This document shows, piece by piece, positions 15,616 to 24,431 of a DNA stretch of 64,000 bases. The notes below the pieces were generated by a model. The model saw nothing but the letters and a program-made list of their open reading frames with translations, did no database searches and had not been told where the DNA came from. Position 1 is the stretch's first letter, and each line of letters starts with the position of its first letter. The DNA comes from Fusobacteriota bacterium (GTDB taxonomy: Bacteria; Bacillota; TC1), in NCBI GenBank assembly GCA_009773805.1, contig WTXA01000002.1, positions 797,264 through 861,263 on the forward strand. The letters are read 5' to 3'. The position numbers and the translations under genes were made by a program.

Positions 15616-16962
15616 ATGGTAGCTATGGATATTGGAGAGAGAATTAAGTACTTGAATAGTGTGGGTATAGTAGATGATGCTGATAGTGCAGATACTACAG
15701 ATAGTGCCTATGTCCTTTATTGGATGGTTAATGCTCAAAGGTGTGAGTTTAATCATGGTATAGAGTATGCCATATATATGAGTAATAAGTTAAGTAAGCC
15801 TTTGGTGGTTTTTTTTGGTGCCGAGGTGGAATATCAGTACAAGAGGCATAGGGATTTTATGTTTGAGGGTCTAAGGGATGTTGCCGAGGGTTTAAGGAAT
15901 AGGGGTATTAGGTTTGTTGTCAGTGATTGTAGTGGTGAGGCTGGAGTAAACAAACTATCGTCATCTGCAGTTATGATAATTACTGATAAGCCATATATTA
16001 GGGAAGAGGTTGCTGCTAGGGATAATATACTAGAGCAAGTGTCTTGTTCTTTTGTGGAGGTTGAGAGTAATGTTTTGGTTCCTGTTGAGGTGGTAAGTAA
16101 TAAGGAGGAGTATGCTGCTAGTACTATTAGGAGGAAGCTTTGGAGTCAGATTAGTATGGGTAGTTTTGATTTTGTTGAAGAAGAGGTTGGTCCTAATGTA
16201 TATTATCATGGTTATGTTATGGAGGAGTTAGATCTTAAAAACACATTAAAAGAAAAAGAAGTTGAATTAATAGGTGGTTCGGTGGAGGCTCATCGTAAGC
16301 TGGAGGATTTTGTTGAGAATAGGTTGGTTAATTATGCTTTGAGGAGTAATCCTAGTGAGGATTGGTGTTCTGGTCTTAGTCCATATCTTCATTTTGGTCA
16401 GATTAGTCCGGTTGAGATTTATTTGAGAATGAATGATGTTGGTAGTGGGGGTATTGATGTTTCTGGTTTCTTAGAGGAGTTGATAGTTAGGCGGGAATTG
16501 GCTTTTAATTTCGTCTATTTCAATAGTAATTATGATAAGTTTGAGTGTTTGCCTAATTGGGCTAGGGTTAGTTTAGGTAAGCATAGGGAGGATATTCGTG
16601 AGTATTTGTATTCCCTTGATGAACTGGAGAGTGCCAGGACTTATGACGTTTATTGGAATAGTGCTCAGAGGGAGCTTGTTGGTAGTGGGCTTATGCATAA
16701 CTATATGAGGATGTATTGGGGTAAGAAGATATTGGAGTGGTCCCCTTCTCCTGAGGTGGCTTTTGCTAGTGCTCTTTATTTAAATAATAAGTACTCTTTG
16801 GATGGTTTTGATCCTAATTCTTTTGCTGGGGTTGCTTGGTGTTTTGGTAAGCATGATAGGCCTTGGAAGGAGCGGAGTATTTTTGGGATGGTTAGGTTTA
16901 TGAATGATAAGGGTTTAGTTAGGAAGTTTAAGATGGGGCCTTATTTGGAGAAGTGGATGTAG
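15616..16962 (+). CDS. phr: Deoxyribodipyrimidine photolyase, class II
   Basis: This is a 448-residue flavoprotein that splits cyclobutane pyrimidine dimers using light. The N-terminal antenna/Rossmann domain shows YVLYWMVNAQRCEFNHGIEYA. The FAD-binding helical domain shows FLEELIVRRELAFNFVYFN, then MHNYMRMYWGKKILEWSP and DPNSFAGVAWCFGKHDRPW, all class II hallmarks. An insert rich in Asp/Ala/Thr near 16-30 (DDADSADTTDSAY) is unusual. A light-repair enzyme suggests that the organism meets daylight. Codons are strongly biased to T and G. Confidence 0.93.
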   Translation: MVAMDIGERIKYLNSVGIVDDADSADTTDSAYVLYWMVNAQRCEFNHGIEYAIYMSNKLSKPLVVFFGAEVEYQYKRHRDFMFEGLRDVAEGLRNRGIRFVVSDCSGEAGVNKLSSSAVMIITDKPYIREEVAARDNILEQVSCSFVEVESNVLVPVEVVSNKEEYAASTIRRKLWSQISMGSFDFVEEEVGPNVYYHGYVMEELDLKNTLKEKEVELIGGSVEAHRKLEDFVENRLVNYALRSNPSEDWCSGLSPYLHFGQISPVEIYLRMNDVGSGGIDVSGFLEELIVRRELAFNFVYFNSNYDKFECLPNWARVSLGKHREDIREYLYSLDELESARTYDVYWNSAQRELVGSGLMHNYMRMYWGKKILEWSPSPEVAFASALYLNNKYSLDGFDPNSFAGVAWCFGKHDRPWKERSIFGMVRFMNDKGLVRKFKMGPYLEKWM

Positions 16963-17046
16963 TAGATTTTAGGTTGGTATCCTGTGATACGGTTTATTTC
17001 ATAGATGTTTGGTATACTATAGGTAGTTTATTAAGGGAGGTGTCTT

Positions 17047-17286
17047 ATGTCAGAAGGTTGTGAAGGTAGCTTGGGTAAAGGCCAAGAGGTTATTGATTTA
17101 GTTAGAAGTAAGGGGTATTCGAATACGAAGATGGATAGTCCTATGGAGATATCTTGTGAGTGTGGTGAGTCATTCTTGTTGGAGACTTATGAGGGTAAGT
17201 GTCCTGCTTGTGGGATGGTTTATGGTGTTACTCCTTGTCATGCTGATTCTGTAGAGAATGTTAGGGCTGCAGGGGTAGATTATTAG
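17047..17286 (+). CDS. Small zinc-ribbon-like protein of unknown function
   Basis: This is a 79-residue protein with a possible zinc ribbon: a CxC pair in ISCECGE and CPAC in EGKCPACGMV, plus Cys5 and a Cys-His near the end. I do not recognise the family. GGGAGGTG stands six bases before the ATG, and a terminator follows, so it is probably a real single-gene unit. The G- and T-rich codon use matches the photolyase upstream. Confidence 0.7.
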   Translation: MSEGCEGSLGKGQEVIDLVRSKGYSNTKMDSPMEISCECGESFLLETYEGKCPACGMVYGVTPCHADSVENVRAAGVDY

Positions 17287-17298
17287 TTAGACTATGGA

Positions 17299-17331
17299 AT
17301 TGATCTCGATTTTGGTCGGGGTCAATTTTTT
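17299..17331 (+). terminator. Intrinsic terminator after the zinc-ribbon gene
   Basis: An 11-bp stem with two G-T pairs (17299-17309 with 17316-17326) is followed by TTTTTT. The remaining bases to 17568 hold no gene; a TATAAT near 17443 could serve the next gene, but no convincing -35 goes with it. Confidence 0.8.
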
Positions 17332-17568
17332 ATGTCTATTTTTATGGTAGTGTGGTTGGATGTGGAATAAATACTAGATAGTTTATAGGGTGTTGTGTTA
17401 GAATGTGTTTATGGTGCTTTAAATATGAAAAGAAGATAATTATTATTATAATAGAAGAATTGGTTAATAAATGAAAAAAACTGAAATAATGCTAGAATTG
17501 AGCTTATATTTGTGAATAATAAACTGAATAATTTGGATGATTATAATCCTTTGTAGGAGGGGCATAGT

Positions 17569-18492
17569 ATGGGAACATGGGGAGCTGGGCTTTATGAAAG
17601 TGATCTAGCAGAAGAAGTTAAGGATAAATTTATTGAACTTGTTAGAGATGGTGAAAATACAGAAGAGGCTACAAATGAGCTTGTTGAATACAATAGGGAA
17701 GAGATTGATGATCCTGAAGATGGTCCAGTATTCTGGCTGGTACTAGCTGATACACAATGGAAACTTGGTAGGTTACAGGATTTTGTTAAGGAGAAAGCAC
17801 TTCATATTATTGAGAATGATACAGATCTTAAAAATTGGTTAGATGAAGATTCTAAGCATGTGAAAAAGAGGATTAAGATTCTTAGTGATTTGTCTGTAAG
17901 ACTAAAGAGTCCAATGCCGAAGGAAAAGAAGTTAAGAAAAAGTAATGAATATATTTGTGATTGGTTAGTAGGAGATGCATACGCCTACAAGCTTACAGGA
18001 GAAGAGTCGAAAAAAAGTGGACTTTATGGAAAATATGCAATTGTGATCAAGGTGGATGAAGGTATTTGGCATCCAAAACATAGGGTTCCAATAGTTAGGG
18101 TAAAGATTGTAGAAGAAGAAATATTACCAAAATCAAATAATGAGTTTGATAAGTTGAAATATTTTGCTGTGAGGAATTACTTTCAGGATGATATTGAGAT
18201 TGACCAAACTTTCCCTGTAGAATCAGTAGAAGGAACTGAAAACAGGAAAACGATTAATCAATTGGTTTACAATGAATTAAATATAGTTCATGGTTATCTT
18301 TTATTGTTAGCAATAACTAGTAGGAAACAAGTCAGTGATAATTTTGTTTTTCTTGGTAATTTTTCTGGAGTAAAAAAACCTGTTAATGAATACATCCCTA
18401 ATAATAGATATAATATAGCTTATGTAGCAATGCAAAATTTTGAACATTGGTTAAATCTATATTCAGAATATAATTTAGACAATATAAATTAA
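17569..18492 (+). CDS. Hypothetical protein with MGTWGAG N-terminus
   Basis: This is a 307-residue soluble protein. It begins MGTWGAGLYESDLAEEVKD and continues with FWLVLADTQWKLGRL near 60-74. This N-terminal layout resembles the MGxWGxG opening of DUF4259-like proteins, although I cannot confirm the family. It has no signal peptide or membrane segment. The GGAGG site eight to ten bases upstream supports the ATG at 17569. It opens a block of genes of unknown function reaching to 22412. Function not inferred. Confidence 0.75.
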   Translation: MGTWGAGLYESDLAEEVKDKFIELVRDGENTEEATNELVEYNREEIDDPEDGPVFWLVLADTQWKLGRLQDFVKEKALHIIENDTDLKNWLDEDSKHVKKRIKILSDLSVRLKSPMPKEKKLRKSNEYICDWLVGDAYAYKLTGEESKKSGLYGKYAIVIKVDEGIWHPKHRVPIVRVKIVEEEILPKSNNEFDKLKYFAVRNYFQDDIEIDQTFPVESVEGTENRKTINQLVYNELNIVHGYLLLLAITSRKQVSDNFVFLGNFSGVKKPVNEYIPNNRYNIAYVAMQNFEHWLNLYSEYNLDNIN

Positions 18493-18504
18493 TTTATATA
18501 CGTA

Positions 18505-18552
18505 ATACTATCATGACCCTTTGATGGCTAGGTCTATTAAGCATGATAGTAT
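18505..18552. repeat. 11-bp inverted repeat between two hypothetical genes
   Basis: ATACTATCATG (18505-18515) pairs perfectly with CATGATAGTAT (18542-18552) across 26 bases. GACC and GGTC inside can extend the structure. No T-run follows, so it may be a weak terminator or a processing site rather than a strong stop. Confidence 0.5.
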
Positions 18553-18595
18553 CGATAATAGATGTTGGTATTAATCATCAAAAAAAGGAGATAAT

Positions 18596-19030
18596 ATGAG
18601 AAATAAACTATTCTTTTTTATATTTGCACTTATTTTAATGATCTTCACTACTGGTTGTGAGCAAAAAGTTGAATATAAGTTTTTACAAAATATAGAGAAT
18701 ATTGAAAAAATTGAGGTTGTAATATTTGGTGAATCTAAATCAAGTTTACAACCTGAGCTAACAATAAAAAATGAATTATCTGATGAAAGTATCTCTGAAT
18801 TTTTAAAAGATTTTAGTGACTTGGAGTGCTATAAATATTTAACGGATCCAGGACGTTTATCAATAGGTGATACAGTTTTAAAAATTTCTTATAGTAATGG
18901 GGAATATGAACTAATAAACGAAGATGCTCAAGGTAGATTTAAAAACAATAAATATATCGGCATAGGGAAATACTATTTTGATGATAAGCTTTTTTATGAA
19001 TTGTTAAGTAAATACACAAATATAAAATAG
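18596..19030 (+). CDS. Putative lipoprotein of unknown function
   Basis: This is a 144-residue protein with a lipoprotein signal peptide (hydrophobic 5-17, lipobox TTGC with Cys21). The mature part has no motif I recognise; it contains ISYSNGEYELIN and a C-terminal helix. It should be anchored to the outer face of the membrane. AAAAGGAG precedes the ATG. It lies in the block of unknown genes between 17569 and 22412. Confidence 0.75.
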   Translation: MRNKLFFFIFALILMIFTTGCEQKVEYKFLQNIENIEKIEVVIFGESKSSLQPELTIKNELSDESISEFLKDFSDLECYKYLTDPGRLSIGDTVLKISYSNGEYELINEDAQGRFKNNKYIGIGKYYFDDKLFYELLSKYTNIK

Positions 19031-19157
19031 AAATACCTAATTAGATAAAATCTATAATGTTATATTATAACGCATATTCAGGTTCAATGTTTTTACTATA
19101 GAAAGCACTAGGGAAGATATATAGTTGGTATTATATGAGATAAATAGGAGAAAATCT

Positions 19158-19523
19158 ATGACATTCTATCTACTCTTTTTTGGATTATTTATTTACGGAT
19201 TATTTGTATTTTCATATCGTTTAGATTTTGATTTTAAATCTAATAAGAAAATTTTCAGTAGGTTTAGATTAAAAAAAGGTTTAAGAAGATATTTTCTTTA
19301 TGATAATAAGAAAGATGAAATATTAATTATTTCATATATTCTTCAAATATTAGGTTACATTTTGATTCTTATAAGTATAGTTTTATCCTATATATTTGCA
19401 ATAAATGATCGAAATGAAGAAAGTGATTTTTATAGATTTTTTGGAATTTCTTTCTTCGCTGGATTAGGAATTTTGACTATAATTTTTTTAATTTTATATA
19501 TAATTGATAAGAAGGAGAGTTAA
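19158..19523 (+). CDS. Hypothetical membrane protein
   Basis: This is a 121-residue protein with three predicted membrane segments (about 3-20, 58-80 and 95-115) and a basic cytoplasmic loop between the first two. The ATG at 19158 is preceded by AGGAG; an upstream TTG at 19125 has no site. The stop lies one base before the next gene's start, so the two are coupled. Function unknown. Confidence 0.65.
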   Translation: MTFYLLFFGLFIYGLFVFSYRLDFDFKSNKKIFSRFRLKKGLRRYFLYDNKKDEILIISYILQILGYILILISIVLSYIFAINDRNEESDFYRFFGISFFAGLGILTIIFLILYIIDKKES

Positions 19524-19524
19524 A

Positions 19525-20082
19525 ATGTTTATAACATATTTGTCAATAATTAGTGGACTAATTACTTTATCTTTAATAGTATACTTATCACGAAGTAATA
19601 TATTAAATGATAACACTACAGGTATGAATTCGAATGGTTACTATACTATGAGAATAAAATCATTCGGTAAAGTATTAATTTACTTTACATTCATAGCTAG
19701 TATTATAGCTTTCATTTACGGTGTTTTTGACACATCATTAGGTATAAGTGATAAATTGATGATTTATTTTTTAGGTTTGTTTTTTGTACTATTAGGTATT
19801 TTTCTAATAGCTGTTATTGTTAAGAATAGGATAGAGTATAGCGATAAGGATATGAGGCTGTATAATCTGTTCAAGAAAAATCCTAAGATAATAAGATGGG
19901 ATGATTCTATAGAAATAAAATTTCATGAGATGGGACCATTTTTAGAATTTAGTAGTAACAAAAGTAATAGGATCTTTGTTAATTTTGGAAACAATGGCTT
20001 TATAGATTTTGTAAATTTTTCTTTATTGAAAGTATCTGATGAGAATTATGAATTATTAAAGATTATTATTGATAATAAATAA
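19525..20082 (+). CDS. Hypothetical membrane protein with C-terminal soluble domain
   Basis: This is a 185-residue protein with membrane segments near 2-19, 50-70 and 78-101. A soluble C-terminal part follows (RIEYSDKDMRLYNLFKKNP, then a WDDSIEIKFHE stretch) that resembles a small PH-like beta domain. AAGGAGAG is placed correctly for the ATG at 19525. It is coupled to the preceding membrane-protein gene. Function unknown. Confidence 0.65.
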   Translation: MFITYLSIISGLITLSLIVYLSRSNILNDNTTGMNSNGYYTMRIKSFGKVLIYFTFIASIIAFIYGVFDTSLGISDKLMIYFLGLFFVLLGIFLIAVIVKNRIEYSDKDMRLYNLFKKNPKIIRWDDSIEIKFHEMGPFLEFSSNKSNRIFVNFGNNGFIDFVNFSLLKVSDENYELLKIIIDNK

Positions 20083-20102
20083 TTTTGATAGGAGGAATTA
20101 AA

Positions 20103-20582
20103 ATACACATATGGACATTAGAAAATTGGAAAAAATATTATAATCTTAAGCAAGTAAGAACAGGCTTAAGATTTAAATTTGATAGAAATATAGATTCTGA
20201 GGTAAGAAGAGCTTGCAAGGAATTTGGAGCTTGGTTGCGTACTGGATATAATTTTCCAATTAGGATTCCTATATATGTTAAATCTTCATATTATATCAGA
20301 GCTTTGGATGGTGAATTGGTTAACGCAACCTTTTTTGAACCAATAAGTAGGTATCATGAACCATATATTAGAATTGCTACTGGAGATTATTTGGATATGT
20401 TAAATGAAGATGGTATAGATGATGCGCTTGCATCAATTATTGGTTCGATAGCTCATGAATTGACCCATTACTTTCAATGGATCAACGATATTAAACTTAC
20501 AGAGCGAGGAACTGAACGTCAAGCAAATGCTTATTCAAGGTTCATATTAGATGAGTATGCGGAAACTAGGGAGCACCCTTAA
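20103..20582 (+). CDS. Putative zinc metalloprotease-like protein (HExxH), atypical start
   Basis: This is a protein of about 159 residues with the zinc-protease motif AHELTHYFQW and a downstream ERGTERQANAYSRF that can give the third ligand. No signal peptide is seen, so it is probably cytoplasmic. The family is not recognised. The start is unusual: a perfect AGGAGG at 20090-20095 is followed after seven bases by ATA at 20103, with no ATG, GTG or TTG in frame at the right distance. A TTG at 20085 lies upstream of the ribosome binding site. The first ATG nearby (20110) is out of frame. Confidence 0.65.
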   Translation: MHIWTLENWKKYYNLKQVRTGLRFKFDRNIDSEVRRACKEFGAWLRTGYNFPIRIPIYVKSSYYIRALDGELVNATFFEPISRYHEPYIRIATGDYLDMLNEDGIDDALASIIGSIAHELTHYFQWINDIKLTERGTERQANAYSRFILDEYAETREHP

Positions 20583-20629
20583 ATATTATTCTGAAAAATA
20601 GATCGTTAAATAATATATGGAGGTAATAA

Positions 20630-21625
20630 ATGATAAAAGAAAATAAAAATAAGTTAAAATTTGTAGCTGTAACATTACCTCTAGATATAAAGGATGGTAT
20701 ATTGATTGATACACATGACATTAATGAAATACAAACAATTACAGATTATATAAATAATAATGATATCAAAAAAGTATCTATCCAAGGTTGTACCAACTTA
20801 GACTTTCTAGAAAAGTGTAAAAATATAGAATTTGTAGATATTCGAATACCTTATCAAATATCAGCACAAGAATACATGAATAAATCATATAAAATGAAAG
20901 AAATCCATGAAGAATTTCTAATATGCGACTTAACACCATTAGAAAATTTAGATAAATTAAAATATTTATCTGTAAGCACTATTGAATTTCCAAATCTAAA
21001 TATCAGTGTGAGTTTAGATGCTACTAAATTCAGTAATCTAGAATATTATGCTGGAGAGTATAAATATATTGAAAATAGTATGAAAGATCTTAAAAGTTTA
21101 AAGACTTTGCAGGCAAACTCATTTAAGTCCAAACATAAGAATTTAAGTGCGCTTTGTAATTTGTCTAATCTTGAATCACTAAATTTAATTTCTTCAAACA
21201 TCCAATCCTTAGATGGTATAGAGAAACTTGATAAATTAAAAGAGTTAGCACTATCTTATAACAGAGGTCTTCAGAATATTGATTCTTTAGCTCACGTTTC
21301 AAAATCATTATGTAGTTTAGTATTAGAGAAGAGTGCGAAAATAAAAAGACTTGAAGTTTTAAAAGAACTGAATAATTTAGTAAGATTAAATTTAGTCGGA
21401 GATAATGAACTTGAAGATTTGAGCTTTATTAATAATATGCCTTGTCTAAAGACCTTTATTTTTGAATTCAATATATTAAATGGTAATTTAGATAATTGTT
21501 TAAACTTATCATATGTTTATTCTTATATAAATCGAAAGCACTATAATTTAAATGACAAGGATTTACCTAAAATAAAGTTTTTCAAAGGTAATGAAAGTAT
21601 AGTTGATTGGCTTAGATTAAATTAA
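20630..21625 (+). CDS. Leucine-rich-repeat protein, cytoplasmic
   Basis: This is a 331-residue protein built mainly from LRR-like units of about 20-25 residues, for example LSNLESLNLISSNIQSLDG followed by LDKLKELALSYNRGLQNIDS and LNNLVRLNLVGDNELEDLSF. There is no signal peptide or cell-wall anchor, unlike secreted internalins, so it probably acts inside the cell as a binding or immunity-like protein. GGAGG precedes the ATG. It is flanked by other unknown genes. The specific partner cannot be inferred. Confidence 0.75.
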   Translation: MIKENKNKLKFVAVTLPLDIKDGILIDTHDINEIQTITDYINNNDIKKVSIQGCTNLDFLEKCKNIEFVDIRIPYQISAQEYMNKSYKMKEIHEEFLICDLTPLENLDKLKYLSVSTIEFPNLNISVSLDATKFSNLEYYAGEYKYIENSMKDLKSLKTLQANSFKSKHKNLSALCNLSNLESLNLISSNIQSLDGIEKLDKLKELALSYNRGLQNIDSLAHVSKSLCSLVLEKSAKIKRLEVLKELNNLVRLNLVGDNELEDLSFINNMPCLKTFIFEFNILNGNLDNCLNLSYVYSYINRKHYNLNDKDLPKIKFFKGNESIVDWLRLN

Positions 21626-21716
21626 GGAACAAATATATTTAATTGCGAAAAGGAATGAATGTTGAATAATATTAAATTTAGCTAGGGATGTAATCAAAGA
21701 TTATGGAGTGGTAATA

Positions 21717-22412
21717 ATGAACTTAATTAAAACTTGTTTTATTATATTAGTATCGTTAACTATTATTGCGATTACGGGAGACAAAGTTAGTGCTATGAAT
21801 ACTAGATTTATTACTGAAGAAACAAGTGAAACAACTATAAGCAGGATTCATGAGAATTTCAAAATAAACCCAGAAAATGATGAAGAAATTAAAATTCCTA
21901 TATCTTGTTTTGATGTAAGTGAATCTGGAAGAATCGCGTTAGGATTTAATAGTGATACAAAAAAATACATATATATTTATGATCAACAAGGAAATTTTGA
22001 CTATGGTTATAAATTTGAAGATGATGGTGTATTTGGTTTAGAATGGGATAATGATAATATCATAATACATCTTGTCAGAAGTGATATTGCCATATTGATT
22101 GATAGTGATGCTAAGATATTAGATATAAAAACAATTTCTAATAACATAGAAAACAATTCCTATTGGAATCATAAAATTTTTACAAAAAAAATAAATTTTG
22201 AGAACAATACATACAAACTAATAAATGGAACTAATATATTTAGCTCATCACCTTCAGGATACAAACAATTAGTAAAATCAGATCAATCTGGTAATGAAAA
22301 AATTATTTATGAAGCTCAGGGAAAAACAAATTATAATATATTATTATTAGCTATCGGAGCGATTATAATTATAGTAATGCCACTTATTGTCAGAAAAATA
22401 AATAAGAAATAA
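21717..22412 (+). CDS. Hypothetical exported, C-terminally membrane-anchored protein
   Basis: This is a 231-residue protein with an N-terminal signal sequence (about 5-22, possible cleavage after VSAM), an extracellular beta-rich region and a C-terminal anchor near 203-222 followed by RKINKK. The middle part has repeated short hydrophobic strands such as YIYIYDQQGNFDYGYKF, somewhat like a beta-propeller fragment. I do not recognise a family. The ATG at 21717 is preferred to a GTG three codons earlier, although the ribosome binding site (GGAG) is not ideally spaced for either. Confidence 0.65.
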   Translation: MNLIKTCFIILVSLTIIAITGDKVSAMNTRFITEETSETTISRIHENFKINPENDEEIKIPISCFDVSESGRIALGFNSDTKKYIYIYDQQGNFDYGYKFEDDGVFGLEWDNDNIIIHLVRSDIAILIDSDAKILDIKTISNNIENNSYWNHKIFTKKINFENNTYKLINGTNIFSSSPSGYKQLVKSDQSGNEKIIYEAQGKTNYNILLLAIGAIIIIVMPLIVRKINKK

Positions 22413-22431
22413 TGGATAAATGATAACAATT

Positions 22432-22472
22432 AGGTCTGGTTACCTCAATAAATGGGGAACCAGACCTTTCTT
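22432..22472 (+). terminator. Terminator closing the unknown-gene block
   Basis: A perfect 10-bp stem AGGTCTGGTT/AACCAGACCT (22432-22441 with 22458-22467) is followed by TTCTTG. The loop ACCTC...GGGG may add pairs. Confidence 0.75.
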
Positions 22473-22494
22473 GTAAATATTATAAGAAAAACAC

Positions 22495-22554
22495 TTGACC
22501 TAATCATTTCAGTGATGTATTATTGTATTAGTTGATTAATACAATAATACATCA
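22495..22554 (+). promoter_or_regulatory. ytr-type promoter with 42-base palindromic operator
   Basis: TTGACC (22495-22500) and TATTAT (22518-22523) have a 17-base spacer. A perfect inverted repeat of 18-base arms (22513-22530 with 22537-22554) around GTTGAT covers the -10 and start site. GntR regulators of the YtrA subgroup bind long palindromes in their own promoters, so autorepression is expected. Confidence 0.85.
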
Positions 22555-22603
22555 ACAGCAAAGAAGAGTAGAGTAGAGAACAAAACACTAAGGAGGTGTG
22601 ACT

Positions 22604-22984
22604 ATGTCTTGGGAAATAAAGGGTGATAGACCCGTATATGCCCAACTGGTCGAAATAATAGGGCAGAAGATCATCAAAAATGAATTCCCCCCTGACAGCA
22701 AGTTACCTTCAGTAAGGGACCTGGCAGCAATGGCAGAAGTAAACCCCAACACTATGCAAAAAGCACTAGTGGAACTAGAAACAGAAGGACTAATAAGCTC
22801 GGTACGAACAACAGGTAAATACGTAACAAACGATGTAGACTTAATTGAAAACTACAAAAGAAAACTAGCAGTCAAAGAACTAGGAGCATTTGTTAGAAAA
22901 ATGAAAGACCTAGGCTTTCAAGTAGAAGAAATCAAACAATTAGTGGACAAGGAGATAAACGATGGAAACAGTTTTAGAAATTAA
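22604..22984 (+). CDS. GntR-family repressor, YtrA subgroup
   Basis: This is a 126-residue regulator with an N-terminal winged helix (YAQLVEIIGQKIIKNEFPPDSKLPSVRDLAAMAEVNPNTMQKAL across 9-52) and the short C-terminal dimerisation arm of about 50 residues typical of YtrA. It should repress the ABC transporter operon that follows and bind the palindrome at 22513-22554. The ATG at 22604 has AGGAGG seven bases upstream. A GTG two codons earlier is too close to that site. It overlaps the next gene start by 23 bases. Confidence 0.92.
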   Translation: MSWEIKGDRPVYAQLVEIIGQKIIKNEFPPDSKLPSVRDLAAMAEVNPNTMQKALVELETEGLISSVRTTGKYVTNDVDLIENYKRKLAVKELGAFVRKMKDLGFQVEEIKQLVDKEINDGNSFRN

Positions 22985-23655
22985 AGAACTAAAGAAAAGC
23001 TACGGCAAAAAAACTGCCTTGGACATAGGCAACCTAAAATTTGACGGAGGAAATAGGCCTACTAGGACCAAATGGAAGCGGCAAAACCACCTTCATCAAA
23101 CTAGTAAGCGGACTATTAACACCTAGTAGTGGAAGTATTGCTGTTGGAGGAATGGAAGTAGGCGTAGCAACAAAAGCAATAGTCTCCTATCTACCAGATG
23201 CCAACTACCTCTTCGACTGGATGAAAACCAAGGACATAGTAGAATTCTTCAAAGACTTCTATAAGGACTTCGATGAAGTGATAGCAATAGATATGCTAAA
23301 TAAATTAGGAATTGATATGAAACAATCCCTAAAATCAATGTCCAAGGGCACCAAAGAAAAAGTCCAGCTAATACTAGTAATGAGCAGAAGAGCCAAACTA
23401 TATTTACTAGACGAACCAATCGGTGGAGTTGACCCTGCAGCCAGAGACTACATCCTAAAAACAATAATCAGCAACTACAACGAAGAAGCAGTAGTCATAA
23501 TAGCCACTCACCTCATAGGTGACATTGAGAACGTTCTTGATGAATTTGTCTTTATAGACAATGGCAAAGTGGTACTATCAGGAAACGTTGATGAAATAAA
23601 AGAACAAAAAGGCATGTCAATCGACAACCTATTTAGGGAGGTATTCAAATGTTAG
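22962..23655 (+). pseudogene. Ytr-type ABC ATPase gene with an N-terminal frameshift
   Basis: A well-placed AAGGAG and ATG at 22962 start METVLEIKELKKSYGKK, the usual first strand of an ABC ATPase. This frame reaches a stop at 23124-23126. From about 23050 the homology continues in another frame as IGLLGPNGSGKTTF (Walker A), then SMSKGTKEKVQ (signature) and LYLLDEP (Walker B), ending at 23655. The simplest repair restores two bases in GGAGGAAATAGG. A TTG at 23041 could start a shortened product lacking the first beta-strand. Either the gene is broken, the read has an error, or a short form works. The genes on both sides are intact. Confidence 0.8.
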
Positions 23656-24431
23656 CAAAACTAATTAAATACGAATTCAAAAGCACCATGAGAATATTCC
23701 TACCCCTATATGGCGTAATATTAGGCTTTACCCTAATAAGAAAACTACTAGACATTCTAAATGTAGAGTTCTTTTTCTCTGATGGAATACTAGTAACAAC
23801 CTACGTACTAATGACCATAGGCATAATCGCCCTAACCTTCATTGTAGGAATCCTAAGATTCTACAAGAACATCCTAGGAAGCGAAGGCTATCTAATGAAT
23901 ACCCTACCAGTAAAATCCTGGCAACTAGTTTTTTCAAAACTATTTACTTCAGTTTCCTGGTTCTTTGGAAGTATGTTAGTATTACTATCTTCAGTACTAA
24001 TACAACTAAACTCTAAAGGTATACTAGAAGATATTTGGAAAAATGGTAAACTGATCTGGGATAGTTTGTTATTAGAATTCGGCTGGCAAGGTGGACTACT
24101 ACTTGGTGAATTGGTACTAATGCTTATAATATATGCCTGCTATGGTTTCTTGATGGTATATTGTGCTATGGCCATAGGACACTTATTTAACAGCAATAGA
24201 GTTATATATTCCTTTGTGGCCTATATTGGTCTATATTTTATAGTGCAAATGATCTCCCTACTTACTATGGTAGTGTATGGATTTGGATTTGCTGGCGGAC
24301 TTGCCTTCTTAGAAAGAGGAGACGTAGGAATGACTTTATTAACTATTCAGTTAGTATCGTCTTTGATAATTTCAGTTGCCTTTTATATGGTAACTAACAT
24401 TATAGTAAAGAAAAGGTTGAATTTAGAATGA
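23649..24431 (+). CDS. ABC-2 type permease of the Ytr-like transporter
   Basis: This is a 260-residue protein with six membrane segments, opening with MLAKLIKYEFKSTMRIFLPLYG, typical of YtrC/YtrD-like ABC-2 permeases. It should pair with the ATPase encoded just upstream, overlapping it by seven bases. The first half uses A- and C-ending codons (CTA, ATA, ACC), and the second half gradually shifts toward T-ending ones. Likely role: export of a cell-wall-active compound or a stress response, as for B. subtilis Ytr; this is inferred from the family only. Confidence 0.85.
   Translation: MLAKLIKYEFKSTMRIFLPLYGVILGFTLIRKLLDILNVEFFFSDGILVTTYVLMTIGIIALTFIVGILRFYKNILGSEGYLMNTLPVKSWQLVFSKLFTSVSWFFGSMLVLLSSVLIQLNSKGILEDIWKNGKLIWDSLLLEFGWQGGLLLGELVLMLIIYACYGFLMVYCAMAIGHLFNSNRVIYSFVAYIGLYFIVQMISLLTMVVYGFGFAGGLAFLERGDVGMTLLTIQLVSSLIISVAFYMVTNIIVKKRLNLE

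Noticed and set aside
20085..20102. TTG at 20085 as start of the metalloprotease-like gene
   Set aside because: It lies upstream of the perfect AGGAGG, which then would be inside the coding sequence, and has no ribosome binding site of its own.
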